The notes: a model not told the origin generated them from the sequence alone. Shown: positions 39,785-48,423, counted from the first letter of the stretch. The stretch is DNA of 64,000 nt from Jannaschia maritima (GCF_030973515.1 NZ_JARGZA010000013.1:32388-96387), one strand, 5' to 3'. Numbers and translations: made by a program.

Positions 39785-39905
39785 GTCGTGCGCTCCGCCG
39801 TCGTTCCCTTGCTACATAGAACATCGTCCCATTGCGTTGCATCCCAGGCCGAGTAACAAGGACGTCGGGGTCGCGTGGGGGCCCTATGGCAGGAAAGGGT
39901 TCCCC

Positions 39906-40385
39906 TTGACGGAAGAGAGTGGGAAGGCTGTGCGGATCGATGCGCTGGACCGGAAGATCCTACGCGTGCTGCAGCGGGATTCGGGGCTGTCGCTGGACGC
40001 CATTGCCGCGGAGGTCGGATCGTCCAAGACGCCCGTGTGGAACCGGATCCGCAAGATGCGCGGGGCAAGCGTGATCGGCCCGCCGACGGTGATCGTGGAC
40101 CCCGTCGCCATGGGCTTGGAGGCGTGCTTCTTCGTTCTGATCCGCACGTCCGAGCACGAGGCCGAATGGCAGCGCAAGTTCCTGCAGACGCTGAAGGATC
40201 GCCCGGAGGTGCAGGAAGCGCACCGCCTGGCCGGTGAGATCGACTACATCCTGAAGGTGCGGGTGGCGAATGCCCGGGCCTACGACGACTTCTATCAGGC
40301 GATGATCGCGGAGGTGCGGGTGTTCAACGTCACCGCCCTGCTGTCGATGGAGGAGATCAAGGCGGAGACCGCGATCCCGGTCTGA
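39906..40385 (+). CDS. Lrp/AsnC family regulator, divergent from cysG
   Basis: Transcription regulator of 159 residues. An N-terminal helix-turn-helix occupies about 12-60 (IDALDRKILRVLQRDSGLSL, then VGSSKTPVWNRIRKM), followed by the RAM/AsnC ligand domain (EAHRLAGEIDYILKVRVAN). The TTG at 39906 was chosen because AGGAAAGG lies seven bases before it; GTG eight codons later is an alternative. The 121-base gap shared with cysG makes it the likely regulator of the sulfite-reduction operon, an inference from position. Confidence 0.87.
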   Translation: MTEESGKAVRIDALDRKILRVLQRDSGLSLDAIAAEVGSSKTPVWNRIRKMRGASVIGPPTVIVDPVAMGLEACFFVLIRTSEHEAEWQRKFLQTLKDRPEVQEAHRLAGEIDYILKVRVANARAYDDFYQAMIAEVRVFNVTALLSMEEIKAETAIPV

Positions 40386-40457
40386 CCCCCGCCGCTGGGC
40401 GATTCGGACAGGGCAGAGCGCGCGGAACGTGGTCCTTTTCTCGTGCCGGGAGGTGCT

Positions 40458-40600
40458 GTGCACCCCCCGTACACCCCCTGTACACCCCCCGTACATACGC
40501 AGAGGCACCATTCCTGGTTGAGGTGGCGGTATGCAGAACCGTTCCGGACAGGGGGTGGTGTTCGGCGGTCCACCAAGGTGGACCGCGCTGCGGACCTCGG
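40458..40600 (+). repeat. Copy A of the GTAC-G-run non-coding element
   Basis: Begins with three tandem 11-base units (on this strand C-runs of the form ACCCCCCGTAC), then ACATACGCAGAGGCACC, a 31-base variable segment, GCAGAACCGTTCCG, CAGGGGGTGGT and the inverted repeat GGTCCACC/GGTGGACC. It lies downstream of the Lrp-type gene on the same strand. The copy B equivalent of GCAGAACCGTTCCG is 173 bases further on. Confidence 0.75.
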
Positions 40601-40644
40601 ATCGATCCACTGGATCGACCCGTCCCTGCGGGACCGGCCCTTCG

Positions 40645-40775
40645 CCCCCCTGTACACCCCCCGCACATGCGCGAGGTCGCCGTTTTGGAGTCGACGTGGT
40701 GGCCTGCAGAACCGTTCCGACACAGGGGGTGGTACCCGGCGATCCGCTCGGGCGGACCGCGCTTCGGCGTCCGTG
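40645..40775 (+). repeat. Copy B of the GTAC-G-run non-coding element
   Basis: Direct repeat of copy A: C-run units (CCCCCCTGTACACCCCCCGC), ACATGCGCGAGGTCGCC, a variable segment, GCAGAACCGTTCCG, CAGGGGGTGGT, then an imperfect inverted repeat around GATCCGCTCGGGCGGACC and GCGCT-TCGG matching copy A. The shared 3-prime part is roughly 80 percent identical by eye; the variable segments are not. Confidence 0.75.
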
Positions 40776-40778
40776 TAA

Positions 40779-40813
40779 CCCCACCCCGGCCCTTCCCCAG
40801 AGAGGGGAGGGGG
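40779..40813. repeat. CCCCACCCC/GGGGAGGGGG palindromic repeat
   Basis: Sequence of the form CCCCACCCCGGCCCTTCCCC followed by AGAG and GGGGAGGGGG. It matches the termini of the DUF559 cassette at 58.0 and 58.4 kb (CCCCCACCC, three variable bases, CCCTCCCCC, then G-run), so it is a solo copy of the same repeat family. Confidence 0.6.
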
Positions 40814-40936
40814 TTCGGTGGCGGCAGGTGGTGGGGTCGGCGGACATGCGCTGCGGGTTCGTGGCGCATCGTCGTCTTGCCGGGGGCGGGTACGGATGGT
40901 GCCTTTGTCGGGGGAGGGTGCAGCGCAGGACCCAGT

Positions 40937-41512
40937 TCAGGCCTTCACTCCCATCAGGGCGGCGGCGCGCTGTTCGCGTGTCAGGACGTGGGGCGGGACC
41001 GCGGGGGCGCCGTCGTCCGCGAAGAAGGGGGTGTCGCGCCACGACCCCGACAGGTTGCCCGAAAGCATCCGGGGCACCATGCGCCCGACCATCCGGGCCG
41101 CGCCCTTGTGGCGGGTGCCGCCCTTGCCGTCGGGGACGTACCCTTCCGCCTGGACCCGTCCCGGATCGTCATCGTCGGACAGGACGTCGGCGTTGACGCC
41201 GACATGCACCAGCCGGGCCTTCAGGGGCGTGTAGAACAAGGGCGTATCGCAACAGGTCGCGTACCAGCGCAGCGCACCACGGGGCGAATGGCGGAAGACG
41301 CGCAGGTTCTCGCCCCCCCGGTCGATGGAGACCCTGTCCTGTGAGGTCTGCAGGATGCCGACCGCGTCCGGATCCGCATGCCCCAGATGCGTATAGGCCG
41401 CGCGGCAATCGCGGCAATGGCAGCGGATATGCGTGAAGGCCGACGGCTCCATGTCGCGCAGCGTGCCCGCCAGCGCCCCGCAGCGGCAGGCGAAGTGCAT
41501 GTCCCGTGCCAT
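40937..41512 (-). CDS. DUF6151 / GFA-like zinc protein
   Basis: Protein of 191 residues. The first half resembles the glutathione-dependent formaldehyde-activating (GFA) fold, with zinc-type cysteine sets CRCGALAGTL near 9, CHCRDCRAAY near 31 and CCDTPLFYTP near 87. The C-terminal half is not recognised. GFA-like proteins of this kind have no proven enzyme activity. It stands alone, convergent with the Lrp-type gene across the repeat region. Confidence 0.7.
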   Translation of the reverse strand: MARDMHFACRCGALAGTLRDMEPSAFTHIRCHCRDCRAAYTHLGHADPDAVGILQTSQDRVSIDRGGENLRVFRHSPRGALRWYATCCDTPLFYTPLKARLVHVGVNADVLSDDDDPGRVQAEGYVPDGKGGTRHKGAARMVGRMVPRMLSGNLSGSWRDTPFFADDGAPAVPPHVLTREQRAAALMGVKA

Positions 41513-41601
41513 GGCGGCGTCCTCCCGGTGCCGTGGTCGTGGTCGAAAGCTAGCGCCGGGGCGCGGGGGAGGGAAGTGGGTGGCGCCGGGTCGCGACCCG
41601 T

Positions 41602-41642
41602 CGGTGTGGGGCGTGCCTCCACGGGGGGCACGCCCCACACCG
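41602..41642. terminator. Perfect 16-pair hairpin
   Basis: Arms CGGTGTGGGGCGTGCC and GGCACGCCCCACACCG pair without mismatch around a nine-base loop, between the GlcG-like gene end and the DUF6151 start, both leftward. It is unusually long for a terminator and lacks a T-run on either side, but it sits 42 bases past the GlcG stop and may end that operon. Confidence 0.55.
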
Positions 41643-41683
41643 GCCCTCCGCCCTGGGGTCGGCGGGCGTGGCGGTGGTCGGGG

Positions 41684-42112
41684 TCAGGCGATGCCGGTCA
41701 GGCCCGCGGCCTCGACGCCGGCCAGGCCCGCCTCGGCGTCGTTGTCGGAAGTGTCGCCGGTCACGCCAACGGCGCCCACCGTCGCGCCGTCGGCGTCGCG
41801 GACCAGGATGCCGCCCGGGACGGGGACAACCTGACCGCCGAAGACCCCGTTCACGGCGGCCATGAAATAGGCCTGCCCCTCCGCCCGCTCCATCTGCGCG
41901 GAGCCGGGCATGCCCAGCATCACCGCGCCGAACGCCTTGCCCTGCGCGATGGCGAACCGCCCCGGCGCGGCGCCGTCCTCCCGCTCGAAGGCGATCACGT
42001 GGCCGCCCGCGTCGAGCACGACGACGGAAAGCGGCTTGAGCCCCATCTCGCGCCCCTTCGTGCGGGTCGCGTCGATGATCGTGCGGGCGTGGTCGAGGGT
42101 GAAGTCGGTCAT
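41684..42112 (-). CDS. GlcG/HbpS-like heme-binding family protein
   Basis: Small protein of 142 residues in the GlcG/HbpS family (Haem_degrading). Conserved sequence: LSVVVLDAGGHVIAFEREDG near 28-47, IAQGKAFGAVMLG, GGILVRDADGATVGAVGVTG and SDNDAEAGLAGVEA. Members bind heme or cobalamin-related ligands or have no known function. It is the last gene of a tightly overlapped trio with the GIY-YIG-like and ICMT-like genes (4-base overlap at its start). Confidence 0.88.
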   Translation of the reverse strand: MTDFTLDHARTIIDATRTKGREMGLKPLSVVVLDAGGHVIAFEREDGAAPGRFAIAQGKAFGAVMLGMPGSAQMERAEGQAYFMAAVNGVFGGQVVPVPGGILVRDADGATVGAVGVTGDTSDNDAEAGLAGVEAAGLTGIA

Positions 42113-42975
42113 TGAGGAATCCCTTCCCGTTGGAGTCGCAGCAGTTCCTGTACCGCGTTGTGGTTGTGGTGGCGGGCGTGCAGGGATCTCGCCCCGGCGT
42201 CGCGCATTCCCAGAAGCCTGTCGTACCAATAGGCGATCAAGCCGCGGCGCATCATCGGCAGATCGAAGATTTCGTACGAGTCCGTCAGGGTCGCGTGCCA
42301 CCGCAGGCAAAGTCCGCGTGGCGAGCGCGATGCATAGATCGTCGTGCGGTCCATCCCTCCCCCGTGACGTTCGAACCAGCCACGCACATCCCCTTCGTTC
42401 CAAACGAGTTCGTCCACGAACAGCATCGTCTCGCATCGCCCGTCCGCGTCCGGAACCTTAGCGAAGGCGACCTCGTGCGTTCCCACGTTCAAGGTGAACA
42501 ATCGCCCGCCGGATCGCCCCCGCGTGGGCGTCGAGGTGAACACCGACAAGGTCCAGGCTTCCTGCAGGTCGAGGAATTGCGACAGACCCGTTTCGCGGAA
42601 GAGGCGCAGGAGATAGCGGGCCAGGTCCCCCTCCCACCGAAGGCGGCCGACGACGTCGCCCTTCACCAGATCGGCGGCCGAGACCGCAATCAGCGTTTCC
42701 CTGGCCCGATCGACCGGAACGTCGAACAGCTCCCGCGCGGGGCCGAACGTGGTCCGGCATCCGTCATAGTGGCGGTGCAGGGTGGCCTCGGTCTCGTACA
42801 TGTCGATCACGTGGCGATAATCGACGACCTCCCACGGCCCCAACTGCCCATAGACGGCGTCGTTCGTCAGTTCCTTCGCCCGGAAGTGCGGCGCCCGCTC
42901 GCTTCGACCGATCTTCGACCACGTCACCGACGGCGAGCGCATGACGTAGACGAAGCCCTTGCGATCCGCCGTCAC
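42109..42975 (-). CDS. GIY-YIG/T5orf172-like N-terminal domain protein
   Basis: Protein of 288 residues from a GTG start. The first 90 residues fit the T5orf172 branch of the GIY-YIG nuclease fold: GFVYVMRSPSVTWSKIGRSE (the GxVY...KIG core), then RAKELTNDAVYGQLGPWEVV and a conserved ETEATLHRHYDGCR with the catalytic-type Glu/His/Tyr, and RELFDVPVD. The remaining 190 residues are not recognised and contain a hydrophobic YWYDRLLGM. The start and stop overlap both neighbours by 4 bases. Nuclease activity is inferred, not shown. Confidence 0.65.
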   Translation of the reverse strand: MTADRKGFVYVMRSPSVTWSKIGRSERAPHFRAKELTNDAVYGQLGPWEVVDYRHVIDMYETEATLHRHYDGCRTTFGPARELFDVPVDRARETLIAVSAADLVKGDVVGRLRWEGDLARYLLRLFRETGLSQFLDLQEAWTLSVFTSTPTRGRSGGRLFTLNVGTHEVAFAKVPDADGRCETMLFVDELVWNEGDVRGWFERHGGGMDRTTIYASRSPRGLCLRWHATLTDSYEIFDLPMMRRGLIAYWYDRLLGMRDAGARSLHARHHNHNAVQELLRLQREGIPQ

Positions 42976-43418
42976 CACCGCCGCGTCCCTGCGATATAGG
43001 CGTCCGCTTCCGCCCCGAACGCCGCGCGCAGGGCGCGTTCTTCCGGAATGGCGAAGCGACGGGTGATGACGATGGGGAACAGGGCCGTGACCATCACCGC
43101 GGACAGGGCACCGCCGTTCAGGGCGGTGCCCAGGAGGATGACGGTCAGCGCCGTATAGATGGGGTTGCGGTTCAGGCGGTACGGGCCTTCGACGATCAGG
43201 GCGCGGGGCGCGTGATGCGGCTCGATCGGGGTGCGCTTGCGGAAGAACCACAGGGCGGCCCATCCGATGACCGCGAGGCCGAGGACGACGAGCGCGAAGC
43301 CCAGGAGGCGCGCATCGAAGCGCCAAAGGGGCAGCCATGCGGCGAGGGCCTTCTGCAGGAGCCATACACCCAACGCCCAGACGGGGGGCAGGTCGGGGAA
43401 GCCCTTCAGGTGGGACAT
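42972..43418 (-). CDS. Isoprenylcysteine methyltransferase-like membrane protein
   Basis: Integral membrane protein of 148 residues with about four helices. The ICMT/PEMT family SAM-binding region is near the C-terminus: GPYRLNRNPIYTALTVILLG near 82 and EERALRAAFGAEADAYIAGT. Bacterial members methylate lipids or unknown small molecules; protein prenylation is not expected. First gene of the trio; its stop overlaps the GTG of the next gene (GTGA). Confidence 0.82.
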   Translation of the reverse strand: MSHLKGFPDLPPVWALGVWLLQKALAAWLPLWRFDARLLGFALVVLGLAVIGWAALWFFRKRTPIEPHHAPRALIVEGPYRLNRNPIYTALTVILLGTALNGGALSAVMVTALFPIVITRRFAIPEERALRAAFGAEADAYIAGTRRW

Positions 43419-43542
43419 GGATGGCGGATGGTGTCAGGGAGTCCAGGCAGACGGGTCGGCGCGACGACGGCGCGCGATCGCGGGGACCCGTTCGGCTCGG
43501 CCGTGCGTCGTTCGTCGGGGCCGATAGGTGGGGCGCGGCGGG

Positions 43543-45696
43543 TCACCCCGCCTTCGCCTCCAACCGGCGGCGGTGCAGGACGGGCTCGGTGTAGCCCGAC
43601 GGCTGTTCGCGTCCTTCGAACACGAGGTCGCAGGCCGCCTGGAAGGCCGTGCCGTCGTAGGCGGGGGCCATCGGGACATAGGACGGGTCGTCCGCGTTCT
43701 GAGCGTCCACCTTCGCGGCCATGCGCTTCATGGCGTCCATCGTAGCGTCGCGGTCGATGATCCCGTGATGCAGCCAGTTCGCCAGCGCCTGCGACGAGAT
43801 CCGGCAGGTGGCGCGGTCCTCCATCAGGCCGACGTCGTGGATGTCGGGCACCTTGGAGCAGCCCACGCCCGCATCGACCCAGCGCACGACGTAGCCCAGG
43901 ATGCCCTGGCAGTTGTTCTCCACCTCCGCGGCGACCTGGTCCTCGGACAGGTTGCGGCCCCGCATCACGGGGATGGTCAGGAGGTCGTCCAGCGTGCCGC
44001 GCGCACCCTCGGCCGCGATCTCGTCCTGGCGGGCCAGGACGTCGACCGCGTGGTAATGCGTGGCGTGCAGCGTGGCCGCCGTGGGCGAGGGGACCCAGGC
44101 GCAGGTGGCGCCCGCCTTCGGGTGGCCGATCTTCTGGTCCAGCATGTCGCCCATCCGGTCGGGCATGGCCCACATGCCCTTGCCGATCTGCGCGCGGCCC
44201 TTCAGCCCGCAGACCAGCCCGATATCGACGTTGCGATCCTCGTAGGCCGCGATCCAGGGGGTCGACTTCATCTCGCCCTTGGGCAGCATCGGGCCGGCTT
44301 CCATCGAGGTGTGGATCTCGTCCCCCGTGCGGTCGAGGAAGCCCGTGTTGATGAAGGCGACGCGATGCCTAGCGGCGCGGATGCATTCGGCCAAGTTGGC
44401 GGAGGTGCGGCGCTCCTCGTCCATGATGCCCAGCTTGACGGTGTGGCGGGGCAGGCGCAGCAACGCCTCCACCCGGTCGAAGATCGCATCCGCGAACGCG
44501 ACCTCGTCGGGGCCGTGCATCTTCGGCTTGACCACGTAGACGCTGCCCGTCTCGGAGTTGCGGGGGGCCCTGGTCTTGTTGAGGTCGTGCATGGCGCACA
44601 GCACGGTCAGAACGGCGTCCATCAACCCTTCGGGCGCGTCCGACCCGTCGGGCAGGCGGATGGCGGGGGTGGTCATCAGGTGGCCCACGTTGCGCACCAG
44701 CATCAGCGCGCGGCCCTTCACGGCGACGACGTCGCCCGCGGGGCCGTGGAACTGCATGTCGGGGTTCAGCGTGCGGGTGATCGTCCGGCCGCCCTTGTCC
44801 ACCGACGCGGACAGGTCGCCCTTCATCAGGCCCAGCCAGTTGCCATAGGCCAGGACCTTGTCCTCCGCGTCGACGCAGGCGACCGAATCCTCGCAGTCCA
44901 TGATCGCGGAGACCGCGGATTCCAGATAGAGGGCGTCGAGGCCCATTCGGTCGGTGGCGCCGATGCGGCCGTCCGGCGCGAGCACGAGGATGATGCCCAG
45001 GCCATTGTGGCGCAAGAGGACGCGGAGGGTCCCGTCGTCCTGGAGGTGGCCGTCGAAGCTGGCCCCCCGGTCCAGGCGCGTGGGCTCCGCGCCGTCGCGA
45101 TCGGCGTAGAGGTTGGCCCCTTCGACGCGCAGGCCGGTGACGTCGGACCACGACCTGTCCCGCAGGGGCACGGTGCGGTCCAGCCAGTCCTTCGCCCAGG
45201 CGATGACGCGCGCACCGCGTTCCGCGTCGTAGCCGCCGCCCGCGGGCGCGTCGCCCAGCGCGTCCGTGCCGTAGAGGGCGTCGAACAGGTTGCCCCAGCG
45301 CGCGTTGGCCGCGTTCAGCGCATAGCGCGCGTTCGTGACGGGCACGACCAGTTGCGGGCCGGGGATGGACGCGATCTCCGGGTCGACGCCGTCGGTGTCG
45401 ATCGAGAACGGCTCGCCCTCCGGGACGAGGTATCCGATGCCGCGCAGGAAGTCGGTGTATTCCGCCATGTCGTGCGGCTTGCCCGCGCGGTCGCGGTGCC
45501 AGGCGTCGATTTCGGCCTGCATGTCCGCGCGCACGGCCAGCAGTTCGGCGTTGCGCGGGGCGAGGTCCGTCAGGATCGCGGCGAAGCCCGTCCAGAACGA
45601 ATCCGTGTCGAGCCCCGTGTCCGGCAGGGCCCGTTCCTCGACGAACTCCACCAGGCGGCCGTCGACCTCCAATCCTGCGCGCGAGATGTGGGTCAT
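43543..45696 (-). CDS. glcB: Malate synthase G
   Basis: Enzyme of 717 residues that condenses glyoxylate with acetyl-CoA to give malate, used in the glyoxylate shunt and in glycolate use. The G-type insertions and length are standard. Visible catalytic regions include [19 protein letters not shown] near 268, [19 protein letters not shown] sequence (here [20 protein letters not shown] near 445) and the Mg-site segment. Isocitrate lyase is not in the window. It stands alone with a 123-base gap before the ICMT-like gene. Confidence 0.96.
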   Translation of the reverse strand: MTHISRAGLEVDGRLVEFVEERALPDTGLDTDSFWTGFAAILTDLAPRNAELLAVRADMQAEIDAWHRDRAGKPHDMAEYTDFLRGIGYLVPEGEPFSIDTDGVDPEIASIPGPQLVVPVTNARYALNAANARWGNLFDALYGTDALGDAPAGGGYDAERGARVIAWAKDWLDRTVPLRDRSWSDVTGLRVEGANLYADRDGAEPTRLDRGASFDGHLQDDGTLRVLLRHNGLGIILVLAPDGRIGATDRMGLDALYLESAVSAIMDCEDSVACVDAEDKVLAYGNWLGLMKGDLSASVDKGGRTITRTLNPDMQFHGPAGDVVAVKGRALMLVRNVGHLMTTPAIRLPDGSDAPEGLMDAVLTVLCAMHDLNKTRAPRNSETGSVYVVKPKMHGPDEVAFADAIFDRVEALLRLPRHTVKLGIMDEERRTSANLAECIRAARHRVAFINTGFLDRTGDEIHTSMEAGPMLPKGEMKSTPWIAAYEDRNVDIGLVCGLKGRAQIGKGMWAMPDRMGDMLDQKIGHPKAGATCAWVPSPTAATLHATHYHAVDVLARQDEIAAEGARGTLDDLLTIPVMRGRNLSEDQVAAEVENNCQGILGYVVRWVDAGVGCSKVPDIHDVGLMEDRATCRISSQALANWLHHGIIDRDATMDAMKRMAAKVDAQNADDPSYVPMAPAYDGTAFQAACDLVFEGREQPSGYTEPVLHRRRLEAKAG

Positions 45697-45767
45697 GGAG
45701 GCCTCTTCGGGTGAATGCGTCAGGGCGGGGACCTAGGGCACGATCCGGCGGGCGTCCACCGGATTGG

Positions 45768-45920
45768 TCAGTTCTTCTTACCAGTTCGGCGCGCGTCCGA
45801 CCGGCAGCGGTCGGAGCAGTAGCGGACCTCGTCCCAGACCTTCGCCCACTTCCTGCGCCACGCGAAGGGGCGGCCGCAGGCGGCGCAGTCCTTGTGCGGC
45901 AGGTCGCCCTTGCGCCGCAT
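45768..45920 (-). CDS. DUF2256 mini zinc-finger protein
   Basis: Very small protein of 50 residues with four cysteines in a C-x2-C ... C-x3-C arrangement (CAACGRPF and CSDRCR), plus many Arg/Lys, the DUF2256 pattern. It begins two bases after the photolyase stop, so the two are co-transcribed. DUF2256 is repeatedly found next to or fused to this type of photolyase; a DNA- or photolyase-binding role is inferred from that association only. Confidence 0.85.
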   Translation of the reverse strand: MRRKGDLPHKDCAACGRPFAWRRKWAKVWDEVRYCSDRCRSDARRTGKKN

Positions 45921-45922
45921 CC

Positions 45923-47434
45923 TCACAGCCGCAGCTCCCCCTGGTCCGTCGTCCGCGCCTTGCGGCGGCGTCGCGCGATCTGGCGCATCCCGGACTTGCG
46001 GCTGCCATGCTTCTCGGCCACCCGGTCGGCCTGTTCGCGGAACCCCGGTCGGCTTCGGAACGCCTGCACCTGTTCGCGCGCGTCCCGCGCCGCGCCCGCC
46101 ACGTCCACGATGGGGGAGGGATAGCCCGCGGGCGGGGCGGGGGCCTTCCACGGCTCCTGCAGGTATCGGGGGTCGAGGTCGCGCAGCTCCGGCACCCATT
46201 TGCGGGTGAAGGCGCCGGTCGGGTCCTGGTCGTGGCCCTGCTTGACGGGGTTGTAGATCCGAAGGGTGTTGATGCCCGTCACGCCCGATTGCATCTGCGA
46301 CTGGGCATAGTGGATGCCCGGCGCGTAGTCGGTCCAGAGCCGTGCGAGCAGGGGGCCGGAATGGCGCCAGTCGAGCCACAGGTGATAGCTGGCCACGCAT
46401 TGCACCATTGCGCGCATGCGGAAGTTCAGCCAGCCCGTCGCCCGGGCGAAGCGCATGCAGGCATCCACGAAGGGCAGGCCGGTGGTGCCCTCGAACCAGC
46501 GCTCCAGGCGCTCCGCGTCGGGCCGGTCGGGGCGCATCCCCTCGAAGCCCGGGTGGATGCAGCGGCGATCCAGTTCGGGGAAGTCCTCCAGCTTCTGGGT
46601 GAAGTGATCGCGCCAGGCCAGGCGGGACTTGAAGGACGCCATGGATTTCGGCCAGCCGGTGCCGGTGCCCTTCGTGTCCGCCAGGCGGGCCATCGCGGCC
46701 TGGTGGGCTTCGCGCACAGACAGGGTGCCCCAGGCCAGGTGCGGCGACAGGCGCGAGCAGGCGTCGCGCCCTTCGAGCGGGGTCGACATGGCGGTGCGGT
46801 AATCCTCGCCCCGCTCGAACAGGAAGGAACGGAGGCAGCGTTCCCCGTTCGCTCGTCCCCCCGGCTGGCGTTCGGGGCAGGGATCGGGGGGCAGGCGCAG
46901 CGCCGCCGCGTCCGGGATGTCGCCGGGTTCGAGGTTCGTGCCGCGCAGGCCGTCCGGGGGCGGGACGAGGGGCCGGCGCATCAGCCGTTCGCGCCGCGCG
47001 GCCCAACCGTCGCGGGACGCCAGGCGGCGCACCACGCCGCTGTCCACGTGCTCCGTCCAGGCGATCCCGTGGGACGCGCACCATTCCACTACGCGCTTGT
47101 CGCGGTCCCAGGACCACAGGAGGCCCGTTTCCTCGTGGCTGACCAGGCGGGCGACGGGGACCCGCGCGCGGATCGCTTCGAGGACCGCGACCGCCTCGCC
47201 GTGGCGGACGAGGAGAGGGGCGCCGAGGCGGCCCAGATCGGCGCGCAATTCGCGCAGGGATTCGGCGACGAAGGCCCATTGGCGCCCGCTGGCATCCGGG
47301 TGGGACCACATCTCCGGCTCCGCGACGTAGAGGGGGACGAGGGGGCCGCCGCCCGCCGCCGCGTCCGCCAGGGCGGGGTGGTCGCGGACGCGCAGGTCGC
47401 GCTTGAACCAGAGGATCGTCGCGGGTCGGGGCAT
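45923..47434 (-). CDS. Photolyase/cryptochrome family flavoprotein
   Basis: Protein of 503 residues with an N-terminal Rossmann antenna domain (ILWFKRDLRVRDHPALADAA) and a C-terminal FAD domain (WGTLSVREAHQAA, then WRDHFTQKLEDFPELDRR, TGLPFVDACMRFARATGWLN and NTLRIYNPVKQGHDQDPTG). The FAD-binding Trp/Asn residues of the core look intact, so light-driven DNA repair is likely, but the active-site segments differ from classical E. coli PhrB and a cryptochrome role is possible. The C-terminal tail is Arg/Lys-rich. The start at 47434 fits the family. DUF2256 follows directly. Confidence 0.85.
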   Translation of the reverse strand: MPRPATILWFKRDLRVRDHPALADAAAGGGPLVPLYVAEPEMWSHPDASGRQWAFVAESLRELRADLGRLGAPLLVRHGEAVAVLEAIRARVPVARLVSHEETGLLWSWDRDKRVVEWCASHGIAWTEHVDSGVVRRLASRDGWAARRERLMRRPLVPPPDGLRGTNLEPGDIPDAAALRLPPDPCPERQPGGRANGERCLRSFLFERGEDYRTAMSTPLEGRDACSRLSPHLAWGTLSVREAHQAAMARLADTKGTGTGWPKSMASFKSRLAWRDHFTQKLEDFPELDRRCIHPGFEGMRPDRPDAERLERWFEGTTGLPFVDACMRFARATGWLNFRMRAMVQCVASYHLWLDWRHSGPLLARLWTDYAPGIHYAQSQMQSGVTGINTLRIYNPVKQGHDQDPTGAFTRKWVPELRDLDPRYLQEPWKAPAPPAGYPSPIVDVAGAARDAREQVQAFRSRPGFREQADRVAEKHGSRKSGMRQIARRRRKARTTDQGELRL

Positions 47435-47586
47435 GGAACGGCTCGGCGGTTGCTCGGGGGACCAACCCGTCGGGGTGGGGTCGGGGTTCCGGGGGCCTGT
47501 GCATCCGCGCAAGGTGGCGCCTGCCCCCGTGCGACTGGGCAGGCGTCGTCGGGTCGGCTATCCCTGGTCCGAACCGGAGGACGGAC

Positions 47587-48360
47587 ATGCGCGCACGCGT
47601 CGGCATCATCTCGAACCATTACCTCATCAACGACGAGTATCCCGCCCACGCGAACGGGACGATGAACACCGACGCGGTGCATCACGTCTCGGATTGCATG
47701 GCGCTGACCTTTCCCGCGGATCCGGCCGTGTCGGTCCTGGACGAGCTGCTGGAAACGTTCGACGGGTTCCTGTTCACGGGCGGGCGTCCCAACGTCCACC
47801 CGGAGGAGTACGGCCAGGCCGCCACGGACGCCCATGGCGCGTTCGACCGCGACCGCGACCGCGTGGCCCTGCCGCTGATCCGCGCCGCCGTCGAACGGGG
47901 CCAGCCGATCCTTGGCCTGTGCCGGGGCTTCCAGGAGGTGGCGGTCGCGTTCGGGTCCACCCTGCACCCGGAGATCCGCGACCTGCCGGGGCGCAGCAAC
48001 CACCGGATGCCCCCCGACGGCACCATCCCGGAGAAGTTCGCCCTGCGCCACGACGTCCACCTGACGCCGGACGGTCCCTTCGCGCGGCTGTTCGGGGCCC
48101 GCGTGGTGCGCACCAACACCTTGCACGGGCAGGGGATCGACGTGGCGGGCCCGCGCGTCCGCATCGACGGCCGCGCGCCCGACGGCACGGCGGAGGCGAT
48201 CGCGATCGACGGTGCGCCGGGCTTCGCGCTGGCGGTCCAGTGGCACCCCGAATGGAACGCCGCCGCCGACCCGGTGTCGCGCCCGCTGTTCCGGGCGTTC
48301 GGCGATGCCTGTCGTGCGTGGCGGGCCGGGCGGCGGCCGGCGGTGCGCGCCGCGGAATAG
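47587..48360 (+). CDS. puuD: Gamma-glutamyl-gamma-aminobutyrate hydrolase family (class I GATase)
   Basis: Cytosolic amidohydrolase of 257 residues. The nucleophile Cys is in GLCRGFQEV near 114, with the catalytic His/Glu in QWHPEWNA near 219. FTGGRPNVHPEEYG near 62 matches the PuuD group, which cleaves gamma-glutamyl-GABA in putrescine breakdown. No other puu genes are nearby, so the true substrate could be another gamma-glutamyl amide. It is followed by the deoxynucleoside operon on the same strand, 63 bases on. Confidence 0.88.
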   Translation: MRARVGIISNHYLINDEYPAHANGTMNTDAVHHVSDCMALTFPADPAVSVLDELLETFDGFLFTGGRPNVHPEEYGQAATDAHGAFDRDRDRVALPLIRAAVERGQPILGLCRGFQEVAVAFGSTLHPEIRDLPGRSNHRMPPDGTIPEKFALRHDVHLTPDGPFARLFGARVVRTNTLHGQGIDVAGPRVRIDGRAPDGTAEAIAIDGAPGFALAVQWHPEWNAAADPVSRPLFRAFGDACRAWRAGRRPAVRAAE

Positions 48361-48423
48361 CCCCCGCAGGGTTGCATCCCACACCCCCCTCCGTCAGCAG
48401 GGGCAGGTGCAGGAGGGCCCGCC

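Larger units (their letters stand above)
40386..40936. other. 551-base non-coding repeat-bearing region
   Basis: Gap between the convergent Lrp-type and DUF6151 genes. It contains two copies of the GTAC-run element (A and B), a perfect inverted repeat GGTCCACC-AA-GGTGGACC at 40567-40584, a perfect palindrome TCGATCCA-C-TGGATCGA at 40602-40618, and a CCCCACCCC...GGGGAGGGGG hairpin. No coding frame looks real on either strand. Confidence 0.7.

Noticed and set aside
40458..40500. C-rich direct repeats considered as a possible CRISPR array.
   Set aside because: Units are only 11 bases with no spacers and no cas genes nearby.
40523..41344. Open frames through the repeat region on the plus strand.
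   Set aside because: They run across repeat copies and antisense to the DUF6151 gene, with low-complexity Arg/Gly/Pro content.
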